From positions 59,118,933 through 59,182,932 of the forward strand of contig CM043965.1 in assembly GCA_014529385.2 (NCBI GenBank): a stretch of DNA of 64,000 bases, written 5' to 3'. The translations under genes and the position numbers were made by a program. Positions 40,603 through 51,291 of this stretch are shown in pieces (position 1 is the first letter of the stretch; every line of letters starts with the position of its first letter). The notes under the pieces were generated by a model. It searched no databases. It was not told the DNA's origin and saw only the letters and a program-made list of their open reading frames with translations. The stretch comes from Adiantum capillus-veneris (taxonomy: Eukaryota > Streptophyta > Polypodiopsida > Polypodiales > Pteridaceae).

Positions 40603-43600
40603 ATGGATTCCACCAAGTCATCAGCAACGAAGAGAAAAAGACCGACAATCAAAGATGCTATTGCAGAAGCGGAACCATTTGACATTCCAGAAGAAACCCT
40701 CAAGCCAACCAAAACTTGGGTGGAGGAAGCAGTATTGGAGAAAGAGGGAATAAAGATCTACCAGGGGACTTTCAGAGATCCTCAAGGGCAAGCGGTGGAT
40801 GTACCGATGATCCCACAGGAATTGGTAGATTATAGCAGGTCAGAAGACATCAGCAGGTACCTGGAAAGGGCAGACTTGCACAGTTTCTTCACCTCGAGAC
40901 CATCAGGTGTGGATACAAGAAGAGTATACGAGTTGGCAACATCCATTCAGAAGGATGGAAAAGCCACATTGACAGCCATGGATGGAGACAAGGTAGAAGT
41001 ACAGATCACTCCACAGCTAATTGCAGACGCATTGAAGCTGCACAACAAAGGGAGCTCGGTCAGGGAAAGAAGGGAGGCCATAGAGGTCTATGGGCCCAAG
41101 AAACAGAATGCGACCTATGAAGATATGAAGGACCCAAGAGCGGCAACCCTTTGCCGACTGTACAACCAATTTCTTCATGTTTGTAGTAAAAGACCGCCAA
41201 AGTATACGACACCACCCCATGCCATTGCGACCACCATCACATGGGCATTAAAGAGCAATATGCCAAAAGAGGTGAATTACGCTCAACACATCCACGAGCA
41301 AGTAATTTCCATGCACAACGAGAAGCCAAAATACATAGGAGGAGCGGAAGTTCTGACAAGAATAGCTTATGAAGCTATTGGAGCTAGAGATCAGTGGCCA
41401 AAGGCTCCCTCCCAAAATGAGTGGCTTAGAGAAGCCGACGAGGAGGAAGAACAGCCCGAAGTATCCAAGAGGGCATCCACAAGAGCACGCCGGAAACTAG
41501 AAGTAGTTTCAGAACCTGAAGAGGATGTGGATGAGCCACTTAAGAAGAAAGTAAAGAAGAAGGTTGCTCCCAAGCAAACCAAAAGTCAGAAAGCGGCAAG
41601 AATGGAAAGATTAGTGGAGCAGTTTAGAGCGGAAAGAGCTCTAAAGGGTGACTTTGAAGAAAAGTGGGTGCCAGACCCCACTAAAGTCGGAACTAGCTCG
41701 GCCAGGCCACATATTGATCAATACGATCAATATATTAAAGCTTATGAGGAGTCAGAGGTTATTTTGGAGCAGCAACCTGTCAAGCCATACACTGAAGAGG
41801 AGGTACAGCAATTAAAAGCTGAGCTGAAAAAAGAGGACAAGGGGAAAAGGAAAGTAGATGGGTCTACTAAGCCTCAAGAGAAAGATGGGCAAGCCGACAA
41901 AGGGAAAGCCAGGGAAGCTGAGGACAAACATCCCTCTATGACTGATGTACCAAGCCCGAAGAAGACGGAAAAAATTGTGGAAGAGACCACAGTAGAGGTG
42001 GACACAGATGTTTTGGAAAAGCCAGAAGCCGAGACCAAAGAAAAGAAGATAGATCCAGTTCAGCAAAAGAGAAATGATTATGAGGATCTGGTAGAGATAG
42101 GATACACCGAAGAAGAGGCCCTTGAGGCAGTTTATGGGATCACCCTACAAAAACAAGATGAACGGAGAGGGACGGAGAAAAAGACAAAGAGTAAAAAAGA
42201 AAGTGAAGAGAAACTGGACGAACCGAAAATACTAGAAGAGCCAAAGCCAGTGGAGGTGGTGGCGGAAAGAGCTTTAGAGTTGACAGATGATGATGAAAAA
42301 GACATGCACATGGTGCATGAACTGCTCAGCAAGATAAAAGAAAGGTCCAAGGCAAAGTAAGTAGAGATTGAGACAGCCAACAAAGGGAAGCGGAGTTGCA
42401 GAGAAATTTAGAGAATGCTATGACTGAATCTGAAAGTCATAAAGCATCACTCTATGACGCGGAAAATGAGAGAGACGGCTTGATTCTCCAACCAGCCGAG
42501 GCTTCAAGAGAAGTAACAAGTGCACAGGAAGCAAGGGAGCGGATAGAGGATGAGTTGGAGGCGGCTAAGGATGAGCTCATTGAGCTAAGGGAAAGAGTCG
42601 AGCTCCAAGAAAGAACAATCACTAGACTCAGGTCTACCCCTAGAGCTAGCAGAGCAGGAACCGAACAAGAGGGAGCTATCGTACCAGTTTTGGAAGACCA
42701 GGTCCGAAGCTTACAAAGAGAGCTAAGATTAGAGCAAGTGCAAAGGTTGCACATTGAGGAGGGATCATTGGCCGCAGAGGAGAGGCTCACATTAGAAAAT
42801 CAAACACTACGGACAGAGAATGAGGCCCTCCGCAAACAGCTCCAAGATCTACAAGAGCAACAAAGGAGAGAGACAGAGACACCACAAGAAGAATCAGGTG
42901 GATCAGCCATAGAGCTACCAGAAACTGGAGAGGCAACCACAATTGAAGATCCAGCCCCAGCTCAAGAGGTGGCCTCGACTTCAAGAATCTCTGAAGAAGA
43001 AGAACAAAGGCTCCATGACCAAATAGAAAAGTCAGCAGAGGAGAGTGCCAACACGGAAATGGAATGGGAGAGGAGACTCCTAATCTCCATTAGACTTCAG
43101 GGACTAGACACAAAAGTGCTCCATGAACAGTGGATGCAACCCAGCCTGCCTTTCCCTTTGATGAAATTTGAAGTGCTAAAGACGAAAAAGAGACTAGAAG
43201 GGGAGCAGTATGTCGCTCTTTACGAAGGCGACATCACAAAGGAGGAACAATCAAAGAAGATAGTAGATTCACAACCTAGATGGAGGAAAGGTTGGCTGAA
43301 CAAATACCCAGCCTACCTCATCTACATGGTGGAGGCACCAAAGGAGATCCGGGAGGATGCAACCTTCTGCCCGGTGCCAAGAGTCGGAAACTGGAAAGAG
43401 CATGGCAGGATTGCAAAAAAGAAGCCAAATTGGCTTAATTATCCCAGAATGCCAGGACCAAAGGCAGGAGAGAGAATAGGTAAAGCCTACATGGTGAAAA
43501 CCCTAACGGGCACCATCAAGCTCTTTACTGGCTCTCCTGACCTTTCATGTCAGATGCTCAAGAAAATCTGCAGGACTCTCTTCGCTTGCATTGAAGTGTT

Positions 43601-43877
43601 CACGCCAGATAAAGCCACGACCTCGAGTCTACTATCGACGGCCGACACGGTGTCTGATATGATGTACGATCTTTCATTGCAGCCTTCTCCAAAATTGTTA
43701 CACCTCCTATACCAAAGGATTATGTTTTTGCCTAGCTTCCACATGCAAACATTCGAAGAAGCTTTCTACACTGGCTTTTTCACCCACGAAAGCAAAATAT
43801 TCGGCCCAACCTTGACCATCGGCAACCTACGATACAAATCACATTTGCAAATGCTCAAGACGACAGGACTTTATTGA
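40603..43877 (+). pseudogene. 3' coiled-coil ORF of E2, broken once
   Basis: Same domain order as 17716-20946. The N-terminal part is open to a TAA at 42358-42360 (E1 has GAA), and a 1-bp loss at about 42385 shifts the frame within the first coiled coil. The rest is open to TGA 43875-43877, including the eight C-terminal residues (QMLKTTGLY) that E1 lost. Several replacements are conservative, consistent with past coding constraint. Confidence 0.75.
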
Positions 43878-43890
43878 CCAAGCATAAAAG

Positions 43891-43927
43891 TCATGTCAGG
43901 GACGACATGAACACGGAGGGGGGGGAG
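43891..43927 (+). other. hairpin plus polypurine tract of E2
   Basis: TCATGTC-AGGGAC-GACATGA hairpin (43891-43910), then GGAGGGGGGGGAG directly before the 3' LTR. Confidence 0.75.
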
Positions 43928-44212
43928 TGTTGAGCCAGCAGAGGATTACACCCACATTTTTGCTCACACTCAACATTTTGTAACCATTGATTGTAATAAA
44001 TGTCTTTCCGACATTAATTTTGATTTGAGCCATTCATTAAGTAACGGGACTCAATTGAGTTTCCAGCTTGTAATCCCGAAGTAATTTCACTTGCTGATGT
44101 AATTAGTTAGAGATGTTCTCACCTCCAAGGCTGAGGTATATAAGCCAAAGTTTTTGTAACCTAAAGATTCAGATTATTAATCAAAGTGAGTTTTTGAGCG
44201 CCGTGACTGTGT

Positions 44213-44271
<59 letters not shown>

Positions 44272-44895
44272 TTATCTACTTGCTACGCGAGCTACGGAGC
44301 CGCCATTGGAGAAGCGACACCGCCATTGTGTTAGCAACGGCGAGAGCTACGCACAGATACCAAGAGTGCGCGCTATCGGCTTCTATGTGTGGTAAGTTCC
44401 TACGAGCTTCGGTGTGAGTTTTCTTCCAACTCGTGTGTCGGAATTGAGCATGCAGCATATCTATAGAACCAAAACGAGTAGAGCTACACATTAGTACCAT
44501 CGGGGTCAAGTTTCGGTCACTTGTATATTTCGGCCTGTCTTCATACGCGTTTACCGCACGGAGTGGTTATAGGTTGAGTTTGTAGTTCAAGTCTTTAGGG
44601 TGTTGTTCTTACCTAGTGTATAGACTTCCCCTTGAGTTTGAGATCGATTCAATGATTCTAGATCCTGTTTCGTATAGCATTCGTTCGTACTACGGATTTC
44701 AGTCACTTGCGTATTTTAGAACTTAAATTTGATTTCCTTAGTAGTGATTGTCATTAGAAGGTCGATTAGGTGATTTGACACCCACCTAGTTGTTTCCATG
44801 CGCCTGCGGGTCAAGCTCCGTCCTCGTCTGACAAATTCTGTTGTTGGTTGAGTTCTCGCTATTTAGCTTCCGCTAGCGGCGTAACCGCCTTAACA
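43928..44895 (+). repeat. 3' LTR of E2
   Basis: 968 bp; the GA microsatellite (44215-44269) is 16 bp longer than in the 5' LTR. TATA 44137-44144; palindrome core TCATACGCGT 44541-44550. Followed by the TCTCC duplication at 44896-44900. Confidence 0.9.
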
Positions 44896-45750
44896 TCTCC
44901 AAACGCCGCATCAAACTGTTGGATAAAGGCCAAGACTTTGTCCGTAGCACCAAAGGTGCCATCATAGGTAAGTAAAGAGATACTCTTCCCTCCCTCTTTG
45001 AACTTCTTCAGCTTGGATGACCTCTTCCATGCGGCATAGGATTTCCTATGGCCTCTTCTTTTTGATGGTTCAAAGGTTGCACCATCACTTTCTTCAGAAG
45101 GTGAAGAATTTGAAGAAGGTGGAGAAGAGGGTGACCTCTTTCTCGCCTTTTTCTTGTCTTGATCTTCGTTGTCTTCACCATCACTTTCATAAGAGGAAGA
45201 GGATGAAGAAGATGGAGAAGAGGGTGTCCTCTTTCTCGCCTTTTTCTTCTCTTGCTTTTTATCATCCCTCTTTGAATTATGGTGTGGAGAAGAGCGTGAT
45301 GGTCTTCTCCGCTTTGGTGGTGATGGAGAGCGTTTAGCCCGCCGTCTTCGTGGAGCCATCTCCGCGGAGGTGGCGGGAGACTCACTTCTTTCTCGTTCCT
45401 TCGGTGGAGGCTCTTGAGTTTTCCCTTTGGGAAGGAGATGCATCATCAACAAGTAAATTCTTAAGCCCTTCGTATGGATTCTCTTCTTCTTCTCGAATCG
45501 GAGAGAGACCTCTTTTGGGAGTCTCACAAGGAGGCTTCCTAGGTGTCCCCTCGTCATGGTGATGAGCTTGGATAATCCAGTGAGCATGGAGCTACCGTTG
45601 CACTTCACTTTGGAGATATGGATTGCCCATGGCTTGTTGAAGCCTAGAAACAAGATAGTTAACAAGCATCGGAGCATCATTAGTAGCTTGCTCATTAGCA
45701 AAATCAAAGTTATCAACATTAATTTCACTCTCTTTACTATTGTCAGCCAT
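44896..45750 (-). pseudogene. gag: Gag N-terminal half of element G
   Basis: The start ATG (minus) at 45750 gives MADNSKESEINVDNF. A TAG follows the phrase SEVQR, and a frameshift occurs near 45390. After it comes a long Arg/Ser/Lys-rich low-complexity stretch (RRRRAKRSPSPPKRRRPSR and runs of Ser), then YDGTFGATDKVLAFIQQFDAAFG, the entry to the Gag core. The frame passes through the TCTCC duplication into 28018. The SR-like basic stretch is unusual for a Gag N-terminus and may help binding to RNA or chromatin (inference). Confidence 0.65.
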
Positions 45751-46139
45751 TCTAACAACTTTTAGGTGTACTTTGGCACTTCAAGCCCTAGTTGCTACTC
45801 TTCTTTACCCCTTTAGAAAAATCACTCAAGCTACTGTACCCGTGGCTCGAATACCATTAATTGCAAGGAATAGAAGAGAGGGTCTTTCAACACCAAAACA
45901 GCATCGGCTCCTGTCAAGCTTCTAATAGTTCAATAGTGGTTAAGCCGTAGGCAAACCCCATAGGACTCCACTATTAAGACCATAGCTCTCGACGGTGATT
46001 CCCCGTTAACTGCACGAAGGCAGGCGCACTGCAAGGCTGAAAAATCCCTATTCTACTTACTCACACGCAATTAATAATACCAACCATTTATAGCTAGCTT
46101 GAGGACCTCCCTTCTTGAGCAAGAAAAGAGAAACCTTAT
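45751..46139 (-). other. leader of element G
   Basis: Sequence between the primer site and the gag start. No ORF or repeat was seen. Confidence 0.5.
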
Positions 46140-46151
46140 GCTCTGATACCA
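46140..46151 (-). other. primer-binding site of element G, initiator tRNA-Met
   Basis: Minus-strand TGGTATCAGAGC, the standard complement of initiator tRNA-Met, lies one base inside the 5' LTR. Confidence 0.85.
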
Positions 46152-46152
46152 A

Positions 46153-47740
46153 TGTAACATTTAATGGTCTAAAAACTTGTGTGTAGCGGAAATTGGCATG
46201 AACATAGTGGGCATTTCATTAGAATAGCTTCCTAATGAGAATTACAAGAGTGCTTGGGTGGAGAGAGAAACAACAAGCATAACACCTAGTTAGATAGCAT
46301 GAACAATACTTTCAAAAGAGAGAGAAATATAGCTATTGACAACACTTGAAGACCGGATTTGCATGGAGCCGGTCCCCCCTCCAACAGGCTTTGTATTATG
46401 GTTTCTCCCATCAAGAGAGACATTGTACAATACAATTCTTTGTGTTCCTTCAAGACTAGCTAGTGCAATGAAGATGAAAGCTTCATGCACTAAGCAAAAC
46501 ACTTAGCAAACACAACATCAATTATCCCCGGTCTCAGACCCAAGACCTCACACACCTTCGAAGATGGTGAGAGCTAGCAGGGTATGAGAGTAGATTGAGA
46601 GGAAGAAGGAGTATCTTACGAGAATGATGTACATCTCCTCACATAATCACTCATATTAGCATATCTTAGCTTAGTAATTAGCATGGTAGAGGAGATGAGC
46701 ATGCATTAAAGCTTGGCTCTTGGTTGGATTTGCATCCACATGCCAAGAGTGTGTCGATGTAGGCTTCTATCTCACAAGCTTGGAGTAGGAGATGAGCTCT
46801 CCATTAAAGCTTGGGAAGAGATAGTCTTTTTCTTGCTTCTCACATAGACTATGTGAGAGTGTGTGTGTGATAATGCCTTGCCAAAAATCAGCCCCCTCTC
46901 TCTCCTGGGTGAGCCCTCTTGCTAATTGCTCTTGCTATCCTCCCATTGGACCTCCCCAGGGCTAGCCAATGACTATTAAGCAGCATAAGTGGTAGCCTTC
47001 TGACATGTGTCCCCCTTTCCCCTTTTGTGAGAGCTTTAGGTAATTTAATAATTCAACTAAACTCTCATTGGACCCCTTTGCCTCCTGGCCAATAGGAATC
47101 AGGCAAGCCATTGGGCTGCTGAATGCTCATTGAACCCCTTGGGAGACTGTCTAATAGTCTTCTAGAGGACTTGATTCTCATTGGTTCTTTTATTAAGTGT
47201 TTTTTAAATTAATTAAACTAGATTTACTCTAGCCTAATTCTCATTGGTCCACCTCCAAGGCCATCCAATAGGAATTGGGTACACCTTGTGGGCATCTGGC
47301 CTAGGGAGCTGACATGTGTCCCTCATTCCCTTTGTGTAAAGGGAGCATGTGTGTGTGTGTGTGGCTTTCTCTCTCATCCCCTACATGCTAGGCTCGCCCC
47401 CTCCTATGTAGGGATGTGCAAAGACTTTTTTGGACACACACAAAGCATCCAATTCCCCTATGGTTGACCTTTGGACACAACCTTTGAATTTTGGAACCTT
47501 AGCATTTTGGAAGTCTTAATGGGCTGAACCTTAGGGTCTTTTAGCCCATTGTTGCACATGGCTCTTTTGCGGATGGCCCCCCCTTTGGATCCCTATTTTC
47601 CCTCCTTTGGATCCCTACTGTGGCCGGTCTGGTAGCTTAACCAATATTCTAGCTTTTTCTCCCCTAGCACTTCCCATTTTAAATGATCAGTTTAACATGA
47701 GAAAATCATTTAGGAGAATTAGATATTGATTTTTATGACA
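46153..47740 (-). repeat. 5' LTR of element G
   Basis: 1588 bp. It differs from the 3' copy by scattered substitutions and about 105 extra bases (about 47202-47305) carrying one more ATTGG..CCAAT unit. In the minus orientation these motifs would lie in U3, upstream of the transcription start. Confidence 0.85.
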
Positions 47741-48338
47741 TCTGCCCCGTGTTCCCCCTTGTTAAAAGGGCATCTTGAACCCACAACCCACCACATACAC
47801 ACTATTAATAGTGTGTTAAGCTAGACCAAGGGGCCCAATGGGCTCCACATGAGGGACACTTCAAAAGAGAGATATTTGTCCTCGGCTCTACAGGGCTTCA
47901 CCCACGAAAACACACACATACACCTATTTTAAGCAATAAATTTGGGCATGGGGATGAGGTAGCGGAGGTCCCGAGCTTGGATTGAGGTGCTTGAGAGCTC
48001 TTTAAGTAGCTTGTGAGTGTGGCTTTAAGATTATGTAGCCAATGAAAAAGAAAAATAACTCAATGAAATTAATCGAAGATTGAAAAAGTGCAAAAATGGA
48101 CCATAATTAAGTGCAAGGAGCTCTTAATCAACTTGACCTAGCTATAGAGGGTAGTGGCTTAGTGGACTTTCACCATGAACTTGCCCACACCTAGATTAGT
48201 CGTGAATTGATTAGAGGGTAGAGAATACTAATCAAAATGTTAATGATAATTAAATACTATTGATCATACTAACACAAAAGCATGGTAATAACCTAGCTAG
48301 CACACCAGCTTAAATACCACTTGATGGGAATGGGATCA
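47741..48338 (-). other. leader of element A, distal part
   Basis: Continues the region 22033-22704. Next to the LTR a degenerate match to an initiator-Met primer site (minus-strand TGGTATTTAAGC, near 48312-48323) lies about 15 bases from the LTR end, so primer identity is uncertain. No ORF. Confidence 0.4.
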
Positions 48339-48620
48339 TGCTAGCTAGGGTGGATGAAAGACAAACATGGTGCACACAAGTGAGTGTGTAGGCTAGATTA
48401 TCACTCAAGCAAATTAGGCTCCAAGATAGATTAACTTGGACTCATAAACATGATCTTGAGTAGTTGCTAAGCTATCACAAGCTCATCATAAACAAGAGAG
48501 ATGCAATGAAAAACTGAATGGGTTTGTTTATTCATGAAATGAGCTTTAAGTAGCTATATAGCCTTGCACCAATACATGTGGGACTCATACTCTAGTACTC
48601 TAGAAAGCTCACACTTTACA
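48339..48620 (-). repeat. 5' LTR of element A
   Basis: 282-bp relative of 1619-1927, with identical ends (TGCTAGCTAGGG .. CACTTTACA on the plus strand). To its right lies copia pol sequence of B1, cut at 48621. Confidence 0.65.
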
Positions 48621-49944
48621 ATGATATCTTGGCTATACAAATAAAATTCTCTTTCACTGACATAGAGTGAATACAATGAGCCAGACTTCTGGCCTCTAAG
48701 CATGACCAGGTTTTCCTTCTTGATTAGCCAAGAACTATGTGCAAAAATAGTAGTGTAACCCAAATCGTCTAATTGACGATTAGACATCAATCTCTTTGTC
48801 AATTTGGGTACATGTCTAACATTCTACATCATAAACTTGATGCCATTTTATGCATACAAAGTTTTATGTCCCAAATACCGCATATATTGAGCTCATGAGA
48901 ATTCCCTAGCTTCAATGTACCATGTGTAGAATTATATATGGAAAACCACTCCTTATGAGGAGTCACATGAAAGCTAGAACCTAAGTGCACTATCCAATTA
49001 TGGGCATAACACTCTTCAAGAGCTAACGATGCATGAGCACTCAAATATGAAGTGAAGATCAACACATATGATGGCTTTGTCACATCAAAATTAGTCGAGC
49101 TGAAAATTCAATAATATTTAGCTCTTCTATTCTCACAGTACTCTTAGGTGTGTCAAATTTTGCTTTTTCTTTTCCCTTTTCATGCTATAATACACGGAAA
49201 TCCTTCTTCACATGTCCCTTTTTATGGCAGTGATAACATTCAACATTCCTTTGTCTCTTGCATGACTCTTGCTATGATTGTTCTTGTTATCTTGAGAGCA
49301 ACCACGACTATGGCCACGCTGCCTTGGCTTATCAAGGTTATCACTAGTCATATATGCATCACCATGCAAACTCGCATCAAGAGACTGGTGTCTAATCTCC
49401 TTAGTGAATAACGCCCTAGTAATATCATTGAAAACAAGCTTTCCTTAGGGATAGAGTTACTTATGGCTGTATTGATCGTATCCCATGGCGATGGCAGCTA
49501 ACATAGCAAGAAGATGGTCTTCATCTCATCACAAAGTTAAAACCTTTGGAAGTAAGTTGCAAAAAGGACATTGTTGAACTCATTCAAATTGAGCTAACAT
49601 TGATACTTTCTTTCATGTTCATGCACATAAGTTTCTTCATAAGAAAAATCTTGTTCGATGCACTTTTTCCATCCCATGTTGCACATAAATCTTTGGCATT
49701 GTTCTTATCCATTATTGTGAGTAAATGGATTCACCAAGGTGCAGGCTAATAGTCACATAGCACTCTCATTCAAATCTTCACACTAATAAGCATTGTATGC
49801 ATTATCTTTCCTCTCATGCAAAGGTGCTATCAATCCCTTATTGATCAACACATCTTGCATACACTGCTTCCAAATTGCAAAGTTTGTGCCATCAAACTTC
49901 TTGATGTAGTACTCTTCCTTGTCCGAAGCACTACTAGTAACCAT
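48621..49944 (-). pseudogene. copia relic B1: gag, protease and pre-integrase remnants
   Basis: On the minus strand gag starts at ATG 49944, with the UBN2 entry KFDGTNFAIWKQCMQDVL. After frameshifts, a zinc knuckle CYHCHKKGHVKKDF (last Cys replaced) lies at about 49196-49242. The protease position reads WIVHLGSSFHVTPHKEWF (48930-48996), where the usual catalytic DSG is HLG, so it is dead. The GAG-pre-integrase region (LYSLYVSERE, 48640-48800) ends abruptly at element A. Integrase and RT of this copy are not present to the left. Confidence 0.65.
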
Positions 49945-51227
49945 AATTCAAGAGAATGTGACAAAAGACTTATGGATTTTTTTTGGGAAATTTCAACAGA
50001 GTTTTTCCTATGATAAGAGAAAAACCGCAAAACAATGTGCAACAAAATCACTATGTGTAAGTAGTCAAGTGTGCCAAGAATGCACGACTCGCAGAAACAA
50101 TCTAGTAGAGTCTCCTCTGCTTGGAGATCAAATATCAAGCAAAACTCAACCAAAAATAGTGCATAAACCAACAAAGTGTGAACATTGGGCATATACTGGC
50201 ATGAACTACTCAAATAAACTATCGGCGAATGACTGCCAACTCGACGTCAAATAACCTATGGGTGAGGACATCCAAAGGGATCTCTAGCAACCTAATCCAC
50301 CTCCCACTGGGTAACCCGACCCCCAGTGATCGGCTTCAAAAGAAACCTCACACAACCCTTACAAAAGGCTATGCAGACTCAAAGGCTAGCCACAGTCTTA
50401 GAAAGGGCTCTTCCGGACAGAGTCTCAAAAATGGTTGGGTAACCCCCACCAAGAACAAGCCAAAAAATGGCTCCAATACATCGTACTAAGAGGTAGTATC
50501 TGCAATTCAATGTACATGTGACGAAAATTGCAAGCAAATCTCTTGACAATTGTGCTACCTGCGGGGAGAAGACCACTCTCAAAAGAGCACAATAGCACCT
50601 CGAGTGCTAATACACATAAATTAGTGCATAAAACTCCCACTAGAGCTAGAATCTTCCATCATAGGCAAATCTATCAATGGCATAAAGAGATAGACAGTAG
50701 ATGAAAATTCCGACAGAATTTCAAACATTAAATGGATCACAAACCCAAAAAGACCATCCATAATGAGCAACAATCTGGGAGTACCTCACGAGACTGAAAT
50801 CTCAAACGCATTCTATAACACTGCATGCTACCACAGATGCCATACATGTCCATAATTGGTATGGCAAAAACAAAACACGATGAAAATTGCAGAGAAGAAA
50901 GAAAATCTGTAGCAAATAAGCTCCTGTGAACCTATCTCCACATGTACCTGTAAGCCGACATGGCTATGGAAAATACCTCAAGAAAGTCGATCCCTGAACC
51001 ACATCAGGCATACATCACTATGTGATTTTGTATGTATCAAGAACTACTCATTGATGTCGATGCCAAAACCACCAAAGCTGATGCCGATGTCGATGTCGAA
51101 AACGTCGAAGCAGATGCCAAAAACAATGTCGATGTTGAGAGTGTATGTAAGTGGGAAAAGACATTGGGATGATTTATGTGTATGTTGAAGTCAACCCCCT
51201 CCTTTCTCTCTCCATAGCATTGCCAAA

Positions 51228-51291
<64 letters not shown>

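Larger units (their letters stand above)
28024..44895 (+). mobile_element. E2: giant Ty3-type retrotransposon, copy 2, RT-RNase H deleted
   Basis: The 16,872-bp element has 953/968-bp LTRs, a tRNA-Asp primer site (one mismatch), the same leader, polyprotein, 3' palindromes, coiled-coil ORF and purine tract as E1, and 5-bp duplications TCTCC. Most of the 2.1-kb size difference is one deletion that removes RT and RNase H. Its LTRs differ by about 18 substitutions by eye, so this insertion is older than E1. Its polyprotein nevertheless has one stop and no frameshift over 7.4 kb. It lies within the gag of element G, in the opposite orientation. Confidence 0.9.
22705..47740 (-). mobile_element. 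Element G: chromodomain-type Ty3 retrotransposon, interrupted by E2
   Basis: The LTRs are 22705-24187 and 46153-47740, starting TGTCATAA on the minus strand. The flanks TCTGT (22700-22704) and TCTGC (47741-47745) look like a target duplication with one change. The primer site is complementary to initiator tRNA-Met, and Gag, protease, RNase H, integrase and a C-terminal chromodomain-like segment are present in order. Most of the RT core is deleted and there are several stops, so it is defective. E2 sits inside its gag. Without E2 the element would be about 8.2 kb. It inserted in the leader of element A. Confidence 0.85.
1619..48620 (-). mobile_element. Element A: gag-only copia-type LTR element (TR-GAG-like), split by two nested insertions
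   Basis: The two ends are related copies of one short LTR (1619-1927 and 48339-48620), starting TGTAAAG and ending in TAGCA on the minus strand. Removing G (22705-47740) and E1 (2953-21962) with their target duplications leaves about 2.95 kb: LTR, leader, one gag ORF, purine tract, LTR. There is no protease, integrase or RT. This is the architecture of TR-GAG elements, non-autonomous LTR elements encoding only Gag. The outer flanks (TATAG before 1619, ATGAT after 48620) do not match, so the insertion footprint has been lost or the locus rearranged. The pairing of the two LTRs is an inference from order, orientation and similarity. Confidence 0.6.

Noticed and set aside
45008-45385. 125-aa minus ORF rich in Arg and Leu
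   Set aside because: It is another frame of the low-complexity SR/K-rich part of element G Gag.
48339-49944. B1 and B2 as one copia element
   Set aside because: On the minus strand gag of B1 lies downstream of the pol of B2, and B2 has its own gag and LTR pair, so they are separate relics.
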